DNA of 64,000 nucleotides from Streptomyces caelestis (GTDB taxonomy: Bacteria; Actinomycetota; Actinomycetes; Streptomycetales; Streptomycetaceae), in NCBI RefSeq assembly GCF_001279005.1, contig NZ_LGCN01000074.1, positions 124,001 to 188,000 of the forward strand. The letters run 5' to 3'. The translations under genes were made by a program, and so were the position numbers. Under the pieces are notes generated by a model. That model saw only the letters and a program-made list of their open reading frames with translations, was not told the DNA's origin and ran no database searches. Shown piece by piece: positions 33,410 to 42,367 of this stretch; the first letter of the stretch is position 1, and the number at the start of each line of letters is the position of its first letter.

Positions 33410-34012
33410 TCACCGGCGGAACCGGCCGGCCCACAGGGGCTCCACCCGGTCCCACTCGGCGTCCCACTGCGCGTACCTTCTCCGGTCCAGCACGCGGCGC
33501 ACGCCCGTCCGCGCCGCGAAGACCCCGGCCGCCACGCCGGCCGCCGCCGCACCGCCCGCGAACCAGCCGGTGGTCACGGCCTGGTTCCCGCTCATCGGCG
33601 GGCCGGTGACGGCCCCGTCGCCGGTCACCCACACCCGCACGGGGGCGCCCTCGGGCGTGTCCGGCTTCACGAGGGTGGTTCCCGTCCGCACCGTTTCGCC
33701 GTCGGCCCAGCGGACCCGCGCCCGCAGTCCCGCCGCCTCGCCGGCCTCCTCGACGACCGACGTCACCCGGGCGTCGACCTGGTGCCGCTCGGCCGACTGG
33801 GTCCGCACGACGCGCATCGACGACTCGTACGCCGTCAGCCCCGCGCCGAACGCGGCCACCGGCAGGCCGAGGGCGAGGACCAGCATCAGGAAGCCGCGGA
33901 ACCAGGACTCGAACCTGTCGGACGCACGCCGCAGGGGGTTCGCCCCGGTGGACGCGTGCTCCCGGCGCGGCGGCAGCGGGCCGGACGCGTGCGGTGGATT
34001 GCGTGCGCTCAT
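33410..34012 (-). CDS. Rv1733c-family membrane protein
   Basis: 200 residues with two membrane segments: GFLMLVLALGLPVAAFGAGL near residue 40 and WFAGGAAAAGVAAGVFAA near residue 155. Between them is an extracytoplasmic domain with VRWADGETVRTGTTLVKPDT. This matches Rv1733c, a DosR-regulon membrane protein of unknown function. ATG 34012 was chosen because GGAGG lies seven bases upstream; the frame is open to 34051. It is the first gene after the DevR-like box and probably heads the operon pncB-DUF1876-hsp20. Confidence 0.88.
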   Translation of the reverse strand: MSARNPPHASGPLPPRREHASTGANPLRRASDRFESWFRGFLMLVLALGLPVAAFGAGLTAYESSMRVVRTQSAERHQVDARVTSVVEEAGEAAGLRARVRWADGETVRTGTTLVKPDTPEGAPVRVWVTGDGAVTGPPMSGNQAVTTGWFAGGAAAAGVAAGVFAARTGVRRVLDRRRYAQWDAEWDRVEPLWAGRFRR

Positions 34013-34058
34013 GACTCGGCCTCCAGCAGGTAGCCGGTCCGTTTCCCCCACCGTCCCG

Positions 34059-34073
34059 GTCCCATCATGGGAC
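34059..34073. promoter_or_regulatory. Perfect 15-bp palindrome upstream of Rv1733c-like gene
   Basis: GTCCCAT-C-ATGGGAC, seven perfect pairs around one base, lies 46-60 bases before ATG 34012 and 16 bases from the DevR-like box. Half-sites GTCCC/GGGAC are those of a DevR box but face the opposite way. It may be a second operator, or a leader hairpin near the transcription start. Confidence 0.5.
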
Positions 34074-34089
34074 GGCGCGGGCTCCGGTC

Positions 34090-34109
34090 ACAGGGCCGAA
34101 AGTCCCTGT
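34090..34109 (-). promoter_or_regulatory. DevR/DosR-type box
   Basis: ACAGGGCCGAAAGTCCCTGT; read on the gene strand its core is GGGACTTTCGGCCC. This fits the mycobacterial DosR consensus TTSGGGACTWWAGTCCCSAA with few departures, and the arms ACAGGG/CCCTGT pair perfectly. It is 77 bases before the Rv1733c-like start. Genes downstream (Rv1733c-, PncB2-, Rv1738- and HspX-like) are all DosR-regulon counterparts, which supports the call. Confidence 0.7.
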
Positions 34110-34171
34110 GGGGGGCGGCTTCCGGATTCACCGGGTCCGGCCGCCGACGTGGTCCGTCCCCGCCCGTCCGG

Positions 34172-34993
34172 TCAGATCCGGGGAACGACCGCGATCGGGC
34201 ACGGCGCGTGATGCAGTACCGCATGGTTGATCAGTCCCAGTTGCAGACCCAGGTGCCCTCGTCGTCTGCGGGCCCCGACGACCAGCAGGTCCGCCTCCGC
34301 CGCCGCCTCCAGCAGGGCCTGGCGCGCCGGCCCCTCGATCACCCGCCGGTGCACCGGGGCGTCGCGGTACCGCTCCGACGCGCCGCGCAGGGCGTCGTCG
34401 AGGACCCGCGCCGGTGGGCGCCGGCGGACCTCCGGGACGTACGCGGAGGGGGCCCGTGGTGAGGCGGGAGCGCCGAGCGGTGCGCTCCAGGCGTGCACCG
34501 CCACCAGTCGGCAGTGCCGCACATGGGCCTCACGGAACGCGAACTGCACGGCCGTGCCGCTGCCCTCCCCCTCCTCGACACCGACGACGACGCTCCCGAA
34601 CCGCGTGTCCCGGTGCTCCGCCGCACCGCGCACCACGACCACCGGGCAGTCCGCTCGCGCCGCCACGGCGAGGCTGACCGATCCCAGGAGCATGCCGGCG
34701 AGGTCTCCGAACCCTCTGGATCCCAGCACCAGCGCGAAGGCGTTGCGCCCTTTGCCGAGCAGGGCGGCGGTCGCGTCCTCGTGCAGCACCTCGTTCGACA
34801 GCCGCACCGTGGGAGCGCCCTTCCTGACGCGTTCGGAGGCGGCCTCGATCACGTCGGACGCCTCGTGGTCCCGCGCCGCCGCGTGCAGGAGGTGGAGCGG
34901 CACGCCGTGCCGGACGGCCTCGTCGGCGGCCCAGTCCACCGCCTCCAGGCTCGCTTCGGACCCGTCGACGCCGACCACCAGGGGAATCGTCAC
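34172..34993 (-). CDS. Universal stress protein, tandem USP domains
   Basis: 273 residues with two USP folds. Domain 1 starts PLVVGVDGSEASLEAVDWAA and has LGSRGFGDLAGMLLGSVSLA, a full ATP-loop. Domain 2 has VVGARRRRGHLGLQLGLINH, again without the Gly-Ser end of the loop, just as in the USP at 26861. The two proteins are alike throughout, suggesting duplication. Start GTG 34993 has GAGGAGAC upstream. Its stop lies 62 bases from the DevR-like box that serves the downstream operon; read-through is possible. Confidence 0.92.
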   Translation of the reverse strand: MTIPLVVGVDGSEASLEAVDWAADEAVRHGVPLHLLHAAARDHEASDVIEAASERVRKGAPTVRLSNEVLHEDATAALLGKGRNAFALVLGSRGFGDLAGMLLGSVSLAVAARADCPVVVVRGAAEHRDTRFGSVVVGVEEGEGSGTAVQFAFREAHVRHCRLVAVHAWSAPLGAPASPRAPSAYVPEVRRRPPARVLDDALRGASERYRDAPVHRRVIEGPARQALLEAAAEADLLVVGARRRRGHLGLQLGLINHAVLHHAPCPIAVVPRI

Positions 34994-35196
34994 CGCCGCT
35001 GTCTCCTCTCGGCCGGATCCCGCGCCTGCGTCCCTTCTGCCGGTCCACATGCGCCGCGGAGGGGATTGGGGTACTCCTCGAACGAGAGGGCCCGCCATGC
35101 CCGGCACGCCGACGACGTCTCGGCCATCCGCGTCGTCGGGCCCGCACACGGTCATCCATCCCTCTTCCAGCTTCATACGAGACGGAGGGCACCGCC

Positions 35197-35307
35197 ATGC
35201 AGCCAGTCGTCACCGTGGGCCTCGCCGGCTCACCCGGGAGCCCCGCCGTCCGCCGGGCAGCCGTCCGTCCCGCACGCCCTGCCGTCACCGTCGGCTCCCA
35301 TGACTGA
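35197..35307 (+). pseudogene. N-terminal fragment of a universal stress protein gene
   Basis: ATG 35197, with GGAGGG upstream, encodes 36 residues. It opens QPVVTVGLAGSPGSPAVRRA, which matches the first strand and Walker-like loop of USPs (expected VTVGLDGSPES), with the ATP-contacting Asp changed to Ala. It then stops at TGA 35305-35307. The remaining roughly 250 residues are missing. Its end overlaps the start of the next gene by eight bases, so the short frame may persist as a leader aiding its translation. Confidence 0.55.
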
Positions 35308-36883
35308 GCCGGGCCCCGGCGGGGGGACGGCGCCCCCGGCGCCCGCGGCCGGCACGTCCCCGCTCCGGGCCGGTGACCGGTACGACGGTGAGCCGCCGCG
35401 CGCGCAGGTGTGCGAGACGCACACCGCCGTCGTGTTCTTCGCCGGCGACCGCGCCTACAAGCTGAAGAAGCCGGTGGATCTGGGATTCCTGGACTACACG
35501 ACGGTGACGGCCCGCCGGGCGGCGTGCGAGCGCGAAGTCGCTCTCAACCGCCGCTTCGCCCCCGACGTCTATCTGGGGCTGGGTGAGCTCCGAAGCCCCG
35601 ACGCGCAGGCGCCGGAACCGCTCGTGGTGATGCGCCGGATGCCCGCGGACCGCCGCCTTTCCCGCCTGGTGCGGGAAGGGGCCGCCGTCGACGACGCCCT
35701 GCGGGCCGTCGCCCGGCACCTCGCGGCGTGGCACGCGGACGCGCCCCGGAGCCGTGAGGTGGACGAGCAGGGCACGCGGGACGCCCTGTCCTCGCGCTGG
35801 GAGGCCGGCTTCCGGCAGGTCCGTGCGCTGGCCGAGGACGGCGTCGTGCCGGACGGGGTGGCGGAGACGGAGCGGCTGGTGCGCCGCTACCTCGCCGGCC
35901 GCGCGCGTCTGTTCGACTCCCGCATCGAACAGGGGCGGGTGGTCGACGGCCACGGCGACCTGCTCGCCGAGGACGTCTTCTGTCTCGACGACGGTCCCCG
36001 TGTCCTGGACTGCCTGGAGTTCGACGACCACCTGCGCTACGTCGACGGACTCGACGACGCCGCCTTCCTCGCCATGGACCTGGAACAGCTCGGCGCCCCT
36101 CAGGCCGCGGCGTACTTCCTCGCCCGGTACGGCGAGTACTCGGGCGACCCGGCGCCCTCCTCCCTGTGGCACCACTACGTCGCCTACCGCGCCTTCGTCC
36201 GCGCCAAGGTCTCCCTGATCCAGGCACGCCAGGGAGCGCCGGGCGCGGAGGCGGCGTTCCGGCGGCTGGTCTCGACGGCGCTGCGCCACCTGCGTACCTC
36301 CGCCGTCGGCCTGACGCTCGTCGGAGGGCTGCCGGGCAGCGGGAAGTCCACCCTCTCCGGGGCGCTGGCCGACCGGCTGGGGGTCACGCTGCTCAGCAGC
36401 GACCGTCTCCGCAAGGAGCTGGCGGGGATCCCCGCGGAGCAGTCCGCGGCGGCCGGCTACGGCGAAGGGATCTACACGCCGGAGTGGACGGCCAGGACCT
36501 ACTCCGTCCTGCTCGACCGCGCGTCCGCCCTGCTGTCCTCCGGGGAATCCGTCGTCCTGGACGCCACCTGGTCCGACGCGGCACAGCGTGAGGCGGCCCT
36601 GCGCATGGCCGAACGCACCAGCGCCGGCCTGGTGGCCCTGCACTGCCACGTGCCGAGGGACGTGTCGACGGCCCGCCTGGGCACGCGCGCCCCCGGAGCG
36701 TCCGACGCCGACGCCTTTGTCGCCGCCGCGATGGAGGCCGGGGAACAGCCGTGGCCGGAGGCCGTCGCGGTCGACACCAGCGGCTCCCTGGAGTCCGCGG
36801 TCGCCCGGGCACTGGCCGCCGTGCGCCCGTGGGGCACGGGCCAGGCACCGGTCTTCCGCCGCCCCTACATGGAGCCGGACTAG
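35300..36883 (+). CDS. Bifunctional aminoglycoside phosphotransferase-like / AAA kinase protein (Rv2004c-like)
   Basis: 527 residues. The N-terminal half is a protein-kinase-like APH fold, with FFAGDRAYKLKKPVDLGFLD and the catalytic loop VVDGHGDLLAEDVFCLDDGP. The C-terminal half is a P-loop kinase of the AAA_33 type, with LVGGLPGSGKSTLSGALADR and later VVLDATWSDAAQREAALRMA. This domain pair defines the Rv2004c family, a DosR-regulon gene next to a USP in mycobacteria; substrates are unknown. Start ATG 35300, overlapping the USP fragment. The neighbouring USP (34172) on the other strand parallels the Rv2004c-Rv2005c pairing. Confidence 0.9.
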   Translation: MTEPGPGGGTAPPAPAAGTSPLRAGDRYDGEPPRAQVCETHTAVVFFAGDRAYKLKKPVDLGFLDYTTVTARRAACEREVALNRRFAPDVYLGLGELRSPDAQAPEPLVVMRRMPADRRLSRLVREGAAVDDALRAVARHLAAWHADAPRSREVDEQGTRDALSSRWEAGFRQVRALAEDGVVPDGVAETERLVRRYLAGRARLFDSRIEQGRVVDGHGDLLAEDVFCLDDGPRVLDCLEFDDHLRYVDGLDDAAFLAMDLEQLGAPQAAAYFLARYGEYSGDPAPSSLWHHYVAYRAFVRAKVSLIQARQGAPGAEAAFRRLVSTALRHLRTSAVGLTLVGGLPGSGKSTLSGALADRLGVTLLSSDRLRKELAGIPAEQSAAAGYGEGIYTPEWTARTYSVLLDRASALLSSGESVVLDATWSDAAQREAALRMAERTSAGLVALHCHVPRDVSTARLGTRAPGASDADAFVAAAMEAGEQPWPEAVAVDTSGSLESAVARALAAVRPWGTGQAPVFRRPYMEPD

Positions 36884-37181
36884 GGGGATGCCGTTCGGAT
36901 CGGGCCGGCTCCGGTGAGCGGTTCCTCGCGGCCGGGCCGGGCGGGGTCCGGCGCCGTGCGTCGCGAGGCGGAGGAGGACGCCGGGAGCGGGGGGAGCGGT
37001 GTCGGCCCCTCCCCGACCCCGGCGAGATCCGAACGACGCCCCTGGGCGGCCGGACCGCGCCACCCGGTCTCGCGGGGCGGGGCGCGTTGCCTCATGGTGG
37101 GGTGTACGGGGAACTCCGGCCCGGCCGGCGTGGCAGAGCCCGGCAGCGCGGGCCCGTCATGGCCCCTCGGAGGAGGCCACC
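36884..37181. other. Spacer without a gene
   Basis: About 300 bases. No family-like translation in any frame. A weak GGGGAG/CTCCCC stem near 36990-37017 could end the upstream transcript. AGGAGG at 37171-37176 is the ribosome-binding site of the next gene. Confidence 0.4.
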
Positions 37182-37745
37182 ATGGGTGAACAGGGACCAC
37201 TCGCCCCCGGCGAGGCGTGGCGGGCCGTGGCCGCGTGCTTCCTCACCACCTTCGCGCTGCTCTCGCGGCACCGGATCCGGCTGCCGAAAGAGCACGTGGG
37301 CGTGCGGCTGGGCTTCGCCGACGGCACCGGGGCCCGGGTCTACCGGGAGACCCGCCTCGGCAGCGGCCTGGCGAAGGACCCGTGCACGCTGGTGGTCACC
37401 TTCCGGCTGCGGCTGGTGCGCGGACCCGCGCACGCGCTGTTCCGCCGCGAAAGCCTGCTGAACACGCCCCTGTTCGTCGGGTTCCCCGGTTTCACCTCGA
37501 AGCTGTGGCTGACCCACGACGAGCGCGACCGCTACCGCGGCGTGTACGAGTGGGACGGCCCGCGGCGCGCCGAGCGCTACGCGCGCTCCCTGTGGCGGGT
37601 TCTCGCGCTGGTCAGCGTGCCGGGTTCGATCCGGTACGCCGTCGTGCCGGGGATGCGCCGCGACGACGTGCTCGCGGGCCCCCGACCGGTCGGGGGGCCG
37701 GAGCCGGAGGCCGCCGCATGGTGGCGGACCGCGGTAGGGACGTGA
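37182..37745 (+). CDS. Conserved hypothetical protein, possible YdhR/ABM-type fold
   Basis: 187 residues, intact frame with good AGGAGG before ATG 37182. It contains one weak hydrophobic stretch near the start (AVAACFLTTFALLSRHRI). The core includes FVGFPGFTSKLWLTHDERDR and YRGVYEWDGPRRAERYARSL, which recall heme-degrading/ABM monooxygenase-like small domains, but the match is not firm. The stop overlaps the start of the FAD monooxygenase gene (GTGA), so the two are translationally coupled and may act together. Confidence 0.75.
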   Translation: MGEQGPLAPGEAWRAVAACFLTTFALLSRHRIRLPKEHVGVRLGFADGTGARVYRETRLGSGLAKDPCTLVVTFRLRLVRGPAHALFRRESLLNTPLFVGFPGFTSKLWLTHDERDRYRGVYEWDGPRRAERYARSLWRVLALVSVPGSIRYAVVPGMRRDDVLAGPRPVGGPEPEAAAWWRTAVGT

Positions 37746-39325
37746 CAGCGGCGGTGGACGTCCTGGTCGTCGGGGCCGGTACGACCGGCCTCAGCCTGGC
37801 GCTGCAGGCCCAGGCCCACGGGGCACGGGTCCGGGTCGTCGAGCGGCGCCCCGAGCCGTTCCGGCCCTCCCGCGCGCTCATCGTGCACCCGCGGACCCTG
37901 GAGGTGCTGCGACCGCTCGGTGTCACGGACGCCCTGCTGGAGCTGGCGGACACCGCTCCGGGGGTCCACCTGCATCTCGGCCCCCGCGTCGTCGAAGCCG
38001 GGCTCGCGGACCTCGCGCTGCCCGACACGGCGTTCCCCCATCTGTCGCTCATGCGGCAGACGGATGTCGAAACGGTGCTGACGCGAGCGCTCGCCGACCG
38101 CGGGGTGACGGTCGAGCGGGGCACCGAACTGCTCACCGCCCGCGACGACGGGGACGGCGCGCGGGCCGTGCTGCGCTCGCGGCGCGGCACCGAGGAGATC
38201 CGCTGCCCCTTCGTCGTCGGCTGCGACGGCCCGGCCAGTGCCGTGCGGGCCTGCGCCGGCATCGGGTGGCACCGCAGGCCCTACGCCGAAGAGGTGGTCC
38301 TCGCCGACCTGGACCTCGGCGGCAGGCCCCCCGGCGCCGACGCCCAGGTGTTCGCGGGGCGCCGGGGGCTGCTGTTCCTCTTCCCGATCGGGGAGCGGGC
38401 CACCTGGCGGCTGCTGGCCACGCGCGCGTCCGCCGGCGGGGCCGGGCAGGACTTCGGCCAGCCCGGCCCCGCCGTCCCGGAAGCCGAACTCCAGCGCCTC
38501 CTGGACGAGGCCGGGACGCACGCGCGGATCGAGCGTCTCGCGTGGTCGGCGCGGGTTCCGCTGCAGTGCGCCCTTGCCCGGCGGTTCCGCCGGGGGCGGC
38601 TCTTCCTCGCGGGGGACGCGGCTCACACCTACTCGCCGGCCACCGGCCAGGGCATGAACGCCGGTATCCAGGACGCGGTGAACCTCGGCTGGAAGCTCGG
38701 CTTCGCGGCGAGCGGTCCCGGGGGCGGGTCCGCGGACGGGTTCGACGCCGACGTGCTGCTCGGTTCCTACGAGGGGGAGCGCAGGGCGGCCGCCCGTCGA
38801 CGGCTGCTCCTGACCCACACCGCGTTCTGGGCGGAGGCGTCGACGGGCCGGCTCCCCTCATGGCTGCGCGCGGTGGCCGCTCCGCGCGCGGCCCCCGCCG
38901 TCCCCGTCCTCCTCGGCCGGCGACGGCTGGTCGCCGAGGCCGTTCGGCTCATCTCCCAGCTGCGCGTGAACTACCGGCGCAGTCCCCTGTCGGTGGAGGG
39001 GACACCGCCCCTGCGGGGGGCTCCTCGCCCAGGAGACCGCCTGCCCGACGCGGCCGTCGGCGTCGGAGGACCTGCCGAGCGGCTGCACGGACTGCTGGCC
39101 CGCCCGGGCGTGCACCTGCTGCTGCAACGCGACGCCGACCCACCGCCGGACACGGTCGGCCCTCGGGTGACCGTCCTGCGGCTGTCGAACAGCCCCGGCC
39201 GCGGTCTGGTGGCCGTCCGCCCGGACGGGCACGTCGGCTTCCGCTGCGGGGCCGCCGACCCCGCCGGGCTGACCGGCTGGCTCTCCCTGATCGGCGCGGC
39301 GCCGTCCCCGCCCGTCCGGCCGTGA
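37742..39325 (+). CDS. FAD-dependent aromatic hydroxylase-type monooxygenase
   Basis: 527 residues of the PHBH-like flavoprotein family. FAD-binding motifs in order: the dinucleotide fold DVLVVGAGTTGLSLALQA near residue 7, the DG motif VVGCDGPASAVR, and the second FAD motif GRLFLAGDAAHTYSPATGQG followed by MNAGIQDAVNLGWKLG. A C-terminal thioredoxin-like part (LPDAAVGVGGPAERLHGLL to the end) is typical of the PheA/TetX-like branch. GTG 37742 was chosen for the GTGA overlap; ATG 37718 is the alternative. The substrate is unknown. Not a known DosR-type gene. Confidence 0.88.
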   Translation: MTAAVDVLVVGAGTTGLSLALQAQAHGARVRVVERRPEPFRPSRALIVHPRTLEVLRPLGVTDALLELADTAPGVHLHLGPRVVEAGLADLALPDTAFPHLSLMRQTDVETVLTRALADRGVTVERGTELLTARDDGDGARAVLRSRRGTEEIRCPFVVGCDGPASAVRACAGIGWHRRPYAEEVVLADLDLGGRPPGADAQVFAGRRGLLFLFPIGERATWRLLATRASAGGAGQDFGQPGPAVPEAELQRLLDEAGTHARIERLAWSARVPLQCALARRFRRGRLFLAGDAAHTYSPATGQGMNAGIQDAVNLGWKLGFAASGPGGGSADGFDADVLLGSYEGERRAAARRRLLLTHTAFWAEASTGRLPSWLRAVAAPRAAPAVPVLLGRRRLVAEAVRLISQLRVNYRRSPLSVEGTPPLRGAPRPGDRLPDAAVGVGGPAERLHGLLARPGVHLLLQRDADPPPDTVGPRVTVLRLSNSPGRGLVAVRPDGHVGFRCGAADPAGLTGWLSLIGAAPSPPVRP

Positions 39326-39369
39326 ACGCCGGGCGACGCGGCCCCGCCTCCCGGCCGCAGGGGGCCGAC

Positions 39370-39383
39370 GGGCCGAGGGCCCC
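39370..39383. promoter_or_regulatory. Candidate DevR-like 14-mer upstream of alcohol dehydrogenase
   Basis: GGGCCGAGGGCCCC, 68 bases before ATG 39452, differs at one base from the 14-mer at 27900. It has GGG-N8-CCC geometry but imperfect symmetry, so the regulatory call is weak. Confidence 0.25.
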
Positions 39384-39451
39384 GGTTGCCCGGGCCTCCG
39401 CCCGGGGCGACGGTGGAGGGAGCCGGCCGAGCCGCCAGGGAGTGGATGACC

Positions 39452-40480
39452 ATGCGAGCCCTCGTCTACCACGGTCCCGGACGGATCTCCTGGGACACCG
39501 TCCCGGATCCGGCGATCGAGGATCCCGCCGACGCCGTCGTGCGGGTCGGGACCACGACCGTCTGCGGCACCGATCTGCACATCCTGCGCGGGGACCTGCC
39601 CGAGGTGGAGGCGGGGACGGTCCTCGGCCACGAGGCGGTCGGCGAGGTGGTCGAGATCGGCGGCGACGTCCGCCACCTGCGTCCCGGGAACCAGGTGATC
39701 GTCTCGTCCGTCTCGGCCTGCGGCCGCTGCCGGCCGTGCCACGACCACCTGTTCGGGCAGTGCCGCGGGGGCGGTGGATGGATCCTGGGCCATCTGATCG
39801 ACGGGACCCAGGCGGAGCTGGTGCGGGTGCCCTTCGCCGACCGCTCCACCCACCGCCTGCCCCCCGCACTGCCGCTCGACGACGCGGTCCTGCTCGCCGA
39901 AGTCCTCCCCACCGCCTACGAAGTCGGCGTGCGGAAGGGAGAGGTCGGCCCGGGGGACACCGTCGTCGTGGTGGGCGCGGGCCCCGTCGGCCTCGCCACG
40001 GTGGCGATCGCGCGGCTCTACTCGCCCCGCCGGGTCATCGCGGTGGACCTGTCCACCGCCCGGCTGGAGGCCGCCGCCCGTATGGGCGCCGACGCCGCCG
40101 AAGTGCCGGGAAGGATGATCGCCGAGTTGTACGACGGGCCCGGCGCCGACGTGGTCGTCGAGGCGTCGGGCGAACCGGAGGGCTTCGTCCTGTGCACGCG
40201 CGCCGTCCGCACGGGAGGCCACATCGCCGTCATCGGCACGCCCGGCAAACCGGTCACACTGCACCTCGAGTCCCTGTGGCGGAAGAACGTGACGATCAGC
40301 ACCGGCCAGGTCGACACCTCCTCCACGCCCTGGCTGCTGGGGCTGCTGGGGTCCGGGCGCCTGGACGTCTCCCCGCTGGTCACCCACGCCTTCGGCCTCG
40401 ACCGGGTGGCGGACGCCTACGAGGTGTTCTCCCACGGCACGACGTCCGGCGCGCTCAAGGTCGCACTGCGCCGTGAGTGA
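39452..40480 (+). CDS. Zinc-dependent alcohol dehydrogenase family protein
   Basis: 342-residue MDR protein. Catalytic-zinc ligands are in VCGTDLHILRGD (Cys) and GTVLGHEAVGEVVEIG (His-Glu). The structural-zinc loop CGRCRPCHDHLFGQC has four Cys. The Rossmann motif is VVVVGAGPVGLATVAIAR, followed by an acidic end of strand 2 (VIAVDLSTARLE), which favours NAD(H). The start is ATG 39452, nine bases after AGGGAG; ATG 39446 is also possible. It may handle reduction of aldehydes during oxygen limitation (inference). Confidence 0.92.
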   Translation: MRALVYHGPGRISWDTVPDPAIEDPADAVVRVGTTTVCGTDLHILRGDLPEVEAGTVLGHEAVGEVVEIGGDVRHLRPGNQVIVSSVSACGRCRPCHDHLFGQCRGGGGWILGHLIDGTQAELVRVPFADRSTHRLPPALPLDDAVLLAEVLPTAYEVGVRKGEVGPGDTVVVVGAGPVGLATVAIARLYSPRRVIAVDLSTARLEAAARMGADAAEVPGRMIAELYDGPGADVVVEASGEPEGFVLCTRAVRTGGHIAVIGTPGKPVTLHLESLWRKNVTISTGQVDTSSTPWLLGLLGSGRLDVSPLVTHAFGLDRVADAYEVFSHGTTSGALKVALRRE

Positions 40481-40544
40481 AGGGCCCGGCCCGCGGGAGC
40501 ACGGAGATGCGGCCGGTGCCGGACTCGGTGACCCTGGAGGTGCG

Positions 40545-40555
40545 GGGGGGGGGGG
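40545..40555 (+). repeat. G11 homopolymer tract upstream of acs
   Basis: An uninterrupted run of eleven G, 21 bases before ATG 40577 and between the alcohol dehydrogenase stop and the acs ribosome-binding site (GGAGGA). Such runs are prone to slippage and could change promoter or leader spacing. It could also be a sequencing-length artefact. Confidence 0.8.
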
Positions 40556-40576
40556 ACAGTGCAGGGAGGAGCATCC

Positions 40577-42367
40577 ATGCACGGGGAGACCATCCACAAG
40601 GAGGCCGCGCCGGCCGTCCCGCCCCGTCTCACCGACTACGACCGGACCCGCTCCGCCTTCACCTGGTCGCAGGCGCGCGCCGGACTGTCCGGGCTGCCCG
40701 GCGGCGGACTCAACATGGCCCACGAGGCCGTCGACCGGCACGCCTCCTCGGACCTCGCGGACAAGGTCGCACTGCGGTGCGTCGCCCGGGACGACTCCGT
40801 CTCGACCGTGACGTACGCGGAACTGGCCCGTCGCACGGCCCGCTTCGCAGGCGTCCTGCGGTCGCTCGGCGTCGGCCGCGGCGACCGGGTGTTCACGCTG
40901 CTCGGCCGCTGTCCCGAGCTGTACACCGCGGTGCTGGGCACGCTGAAGAACACCAGCGTGCTCTGCCCCCTCTTCTCCGCCTTCGGCCCCGACCCCGTGG
41001 AACAGCGGCTGCGACTGGGCGACGCGCGGGTGCTGGTCACCACCGCGGCCCTCTACCGGCGCAAGGTCGCCGAGCGCCGCGCGTCGGTTCCCGGGCTGAA
41101 GCACGTCCTGATCGTCGGTCCCGGCGCCGAGGAGCTGCCCGGCACGGCCTCCTTCGACGACCTGGTGTCCGCCGCCCCGGACACCTTCGCCGTCCCGCCC
41201 ACCTCGCCCGAGGACACGGCCCTGCTGCACTTCACCAGCGGCACCACCGGCGCCCCCAAGGGCGCGGTCCACGTCCACGAGGCCGTCGTCGCCCACCACG
41301 CCACGGCCGCGTACGCACTCGACCTGCACCCCGAGGACGTGTACTGGTGCACCGCCGATCCCGGCTGGGTCACCGGCATGTCGTACGGGATCATCGCCCC
41401 GCTCGCGCACGGTGTGACGGTGGTCGTCGACGAGGGCGACTACGACGCCCGGCGCTGGTACCGGATCCTCGGCGAACAGCGCGTCACCGTCTGGTACACC
41501 GCCCCCACGGCCCTGCGCATGCTGATGCGCGCCACCCCGCGCCAGGGCCCGTACGACCTGCCGCGCTCCTACGACCTGTCGGCCCTGCGGTTCGTCGCCT
41601 CCGTCGGCGAGCCCCTCAACCCGGAGGCCGTCGTGTGGGGCCGGGACGTGTTGGGCCTGCCGGTGCACGACAACTGGTGGCAGACGGAGACCGGCTGCAT
41701 CATGATCGCGAATTTCGCGGCCTGCGAGATCCGTCCCGGCTCGATGGGGCGGCCGCTGCCCGGCGTCGACGCGACCGTGCTGAAGCGGGGTGAGGACGGC
41801 CGGGTCCTGGTCACCGGGGGCGGCGTGACGGAGGTGGAAAGCCCTGACGTCGAGGGCGAGCTGGCGCTGCGGCCGGGCTGGCCGTCGATGTTCCGCGGCT
41901 ACCTGCACGACCGGGAGCGCTACGACGCCGCGTTCGCCGGCGGCTGGTATCTGACGGGTGACCTGGTCCGCCGGGACGCGGACGGCTGGTACTGGTTCGT
42001 GGGGCGCGCCGACGACGTCATCAAGTCGGCGGGACATCTGATCGGCCCGTTCGAGGTGGAGAGCGCGCTGATGGAGCACCCGGCGGTCGCCGAGGCCGGG
42101 GTGATCGGACGGCCGGACCCGGTCGCCGGGAACGTCGTCAAGGCGTTCGTGTCACTGCGGCACGGTGTCGAGCCGACCCCTGATCTGGAGCGGGAACTGC
42201 TCGCCTTCGGCCGCCGCAGGCTGGGCCCCGCCGTCGCCCCCAGGGAGATCGCGTTCGACCAGAACCTGCCCAGGACCCGCAGCGGGAAGGTGATGCGCCG
42301 CCTGCTGCGGGCGCGTGAACTCGGTCTGCCCACGGGCGACCTGTCGACCCTGGAGGGAACGGCATGA
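40577..42367 (+). CDS. acsA: Acetyl-CoA synthetase
   Basis: 596-residue AMP-forming acyl-CoA ligase that makes acetyl-CoA from acetate, ATP and CoA. Motifs: [20 protein letters not shown] (P-loop), [16 protein letters not shown] (acetate pocket Trp), [20 protein letters not shown], and the C-terminal [15 protein letters not shown] with Lys571, the residue normally acetylated for control. Start ATG 40577 has GGAGGA six bases upstream. The stop overlaps pdhA (ATGA), so acetate activation and pyruvate decarboxylation are made from one transcript. Confidence 0.93.
   Translation: MHGETIHKEAAPAVPPRLTDYDRTRSAFTWSQARAGLSGLPGGGLNMAHEAVDRHASSDLADKVALRCVARDDSVSTVTYAELARRTARFAGVLRSLGVGRGDRVFTLLGRCPELYTAVLGTLKNTSVLCPLFSAFGPDPVEQRLRLGDARVLVTTAALYRRKVAERRASVPGLKHVLIVGPGAEELPGTASFDDLVSAAPDTFAVPPTSPEDTALLHFTSGTTGAPKGAVHVHEAVVAHHATAAYALDLHPEDVYWCTADPGWVTGMSYGIIAPLAHGVTVVVDEGDYDARRWYRILGEQRVTVWYTAPTALRMLMRATPRQGPYDLPRSYDLSALRFVASVGEPLNPEAVVWGRDVLGLPVHDNWWQTETGCIMIANFAACEIRPGSMGRPLPGVDATVLKRGEDGRVLVTGGGVTEVESPDVEGELALRPGWPSMFRGYLHDRERYDAAFAGGWYLTGDLVRRDADGWYWFVGRADDVIKSAGHLIGPFEVESALMEHPAVAEAGVIGRPDPVAGNVVKAFVSLRHGVEPTPDLERELLAFGRRRLGPAVAPREIAFDQNLPRTRSGKVMRRLLRARELGLPTGDLSTLEGTA

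Noticed and set aside
38858..42079. Very long minus-strand open frame of more than 1,000 codons
   Set aside because: It lies opposite the FAD monooxygenase, alcohol dehydrogenase and acs genes, which have clear motifs. Long antisense frames are normal in DNA this GC-rich.
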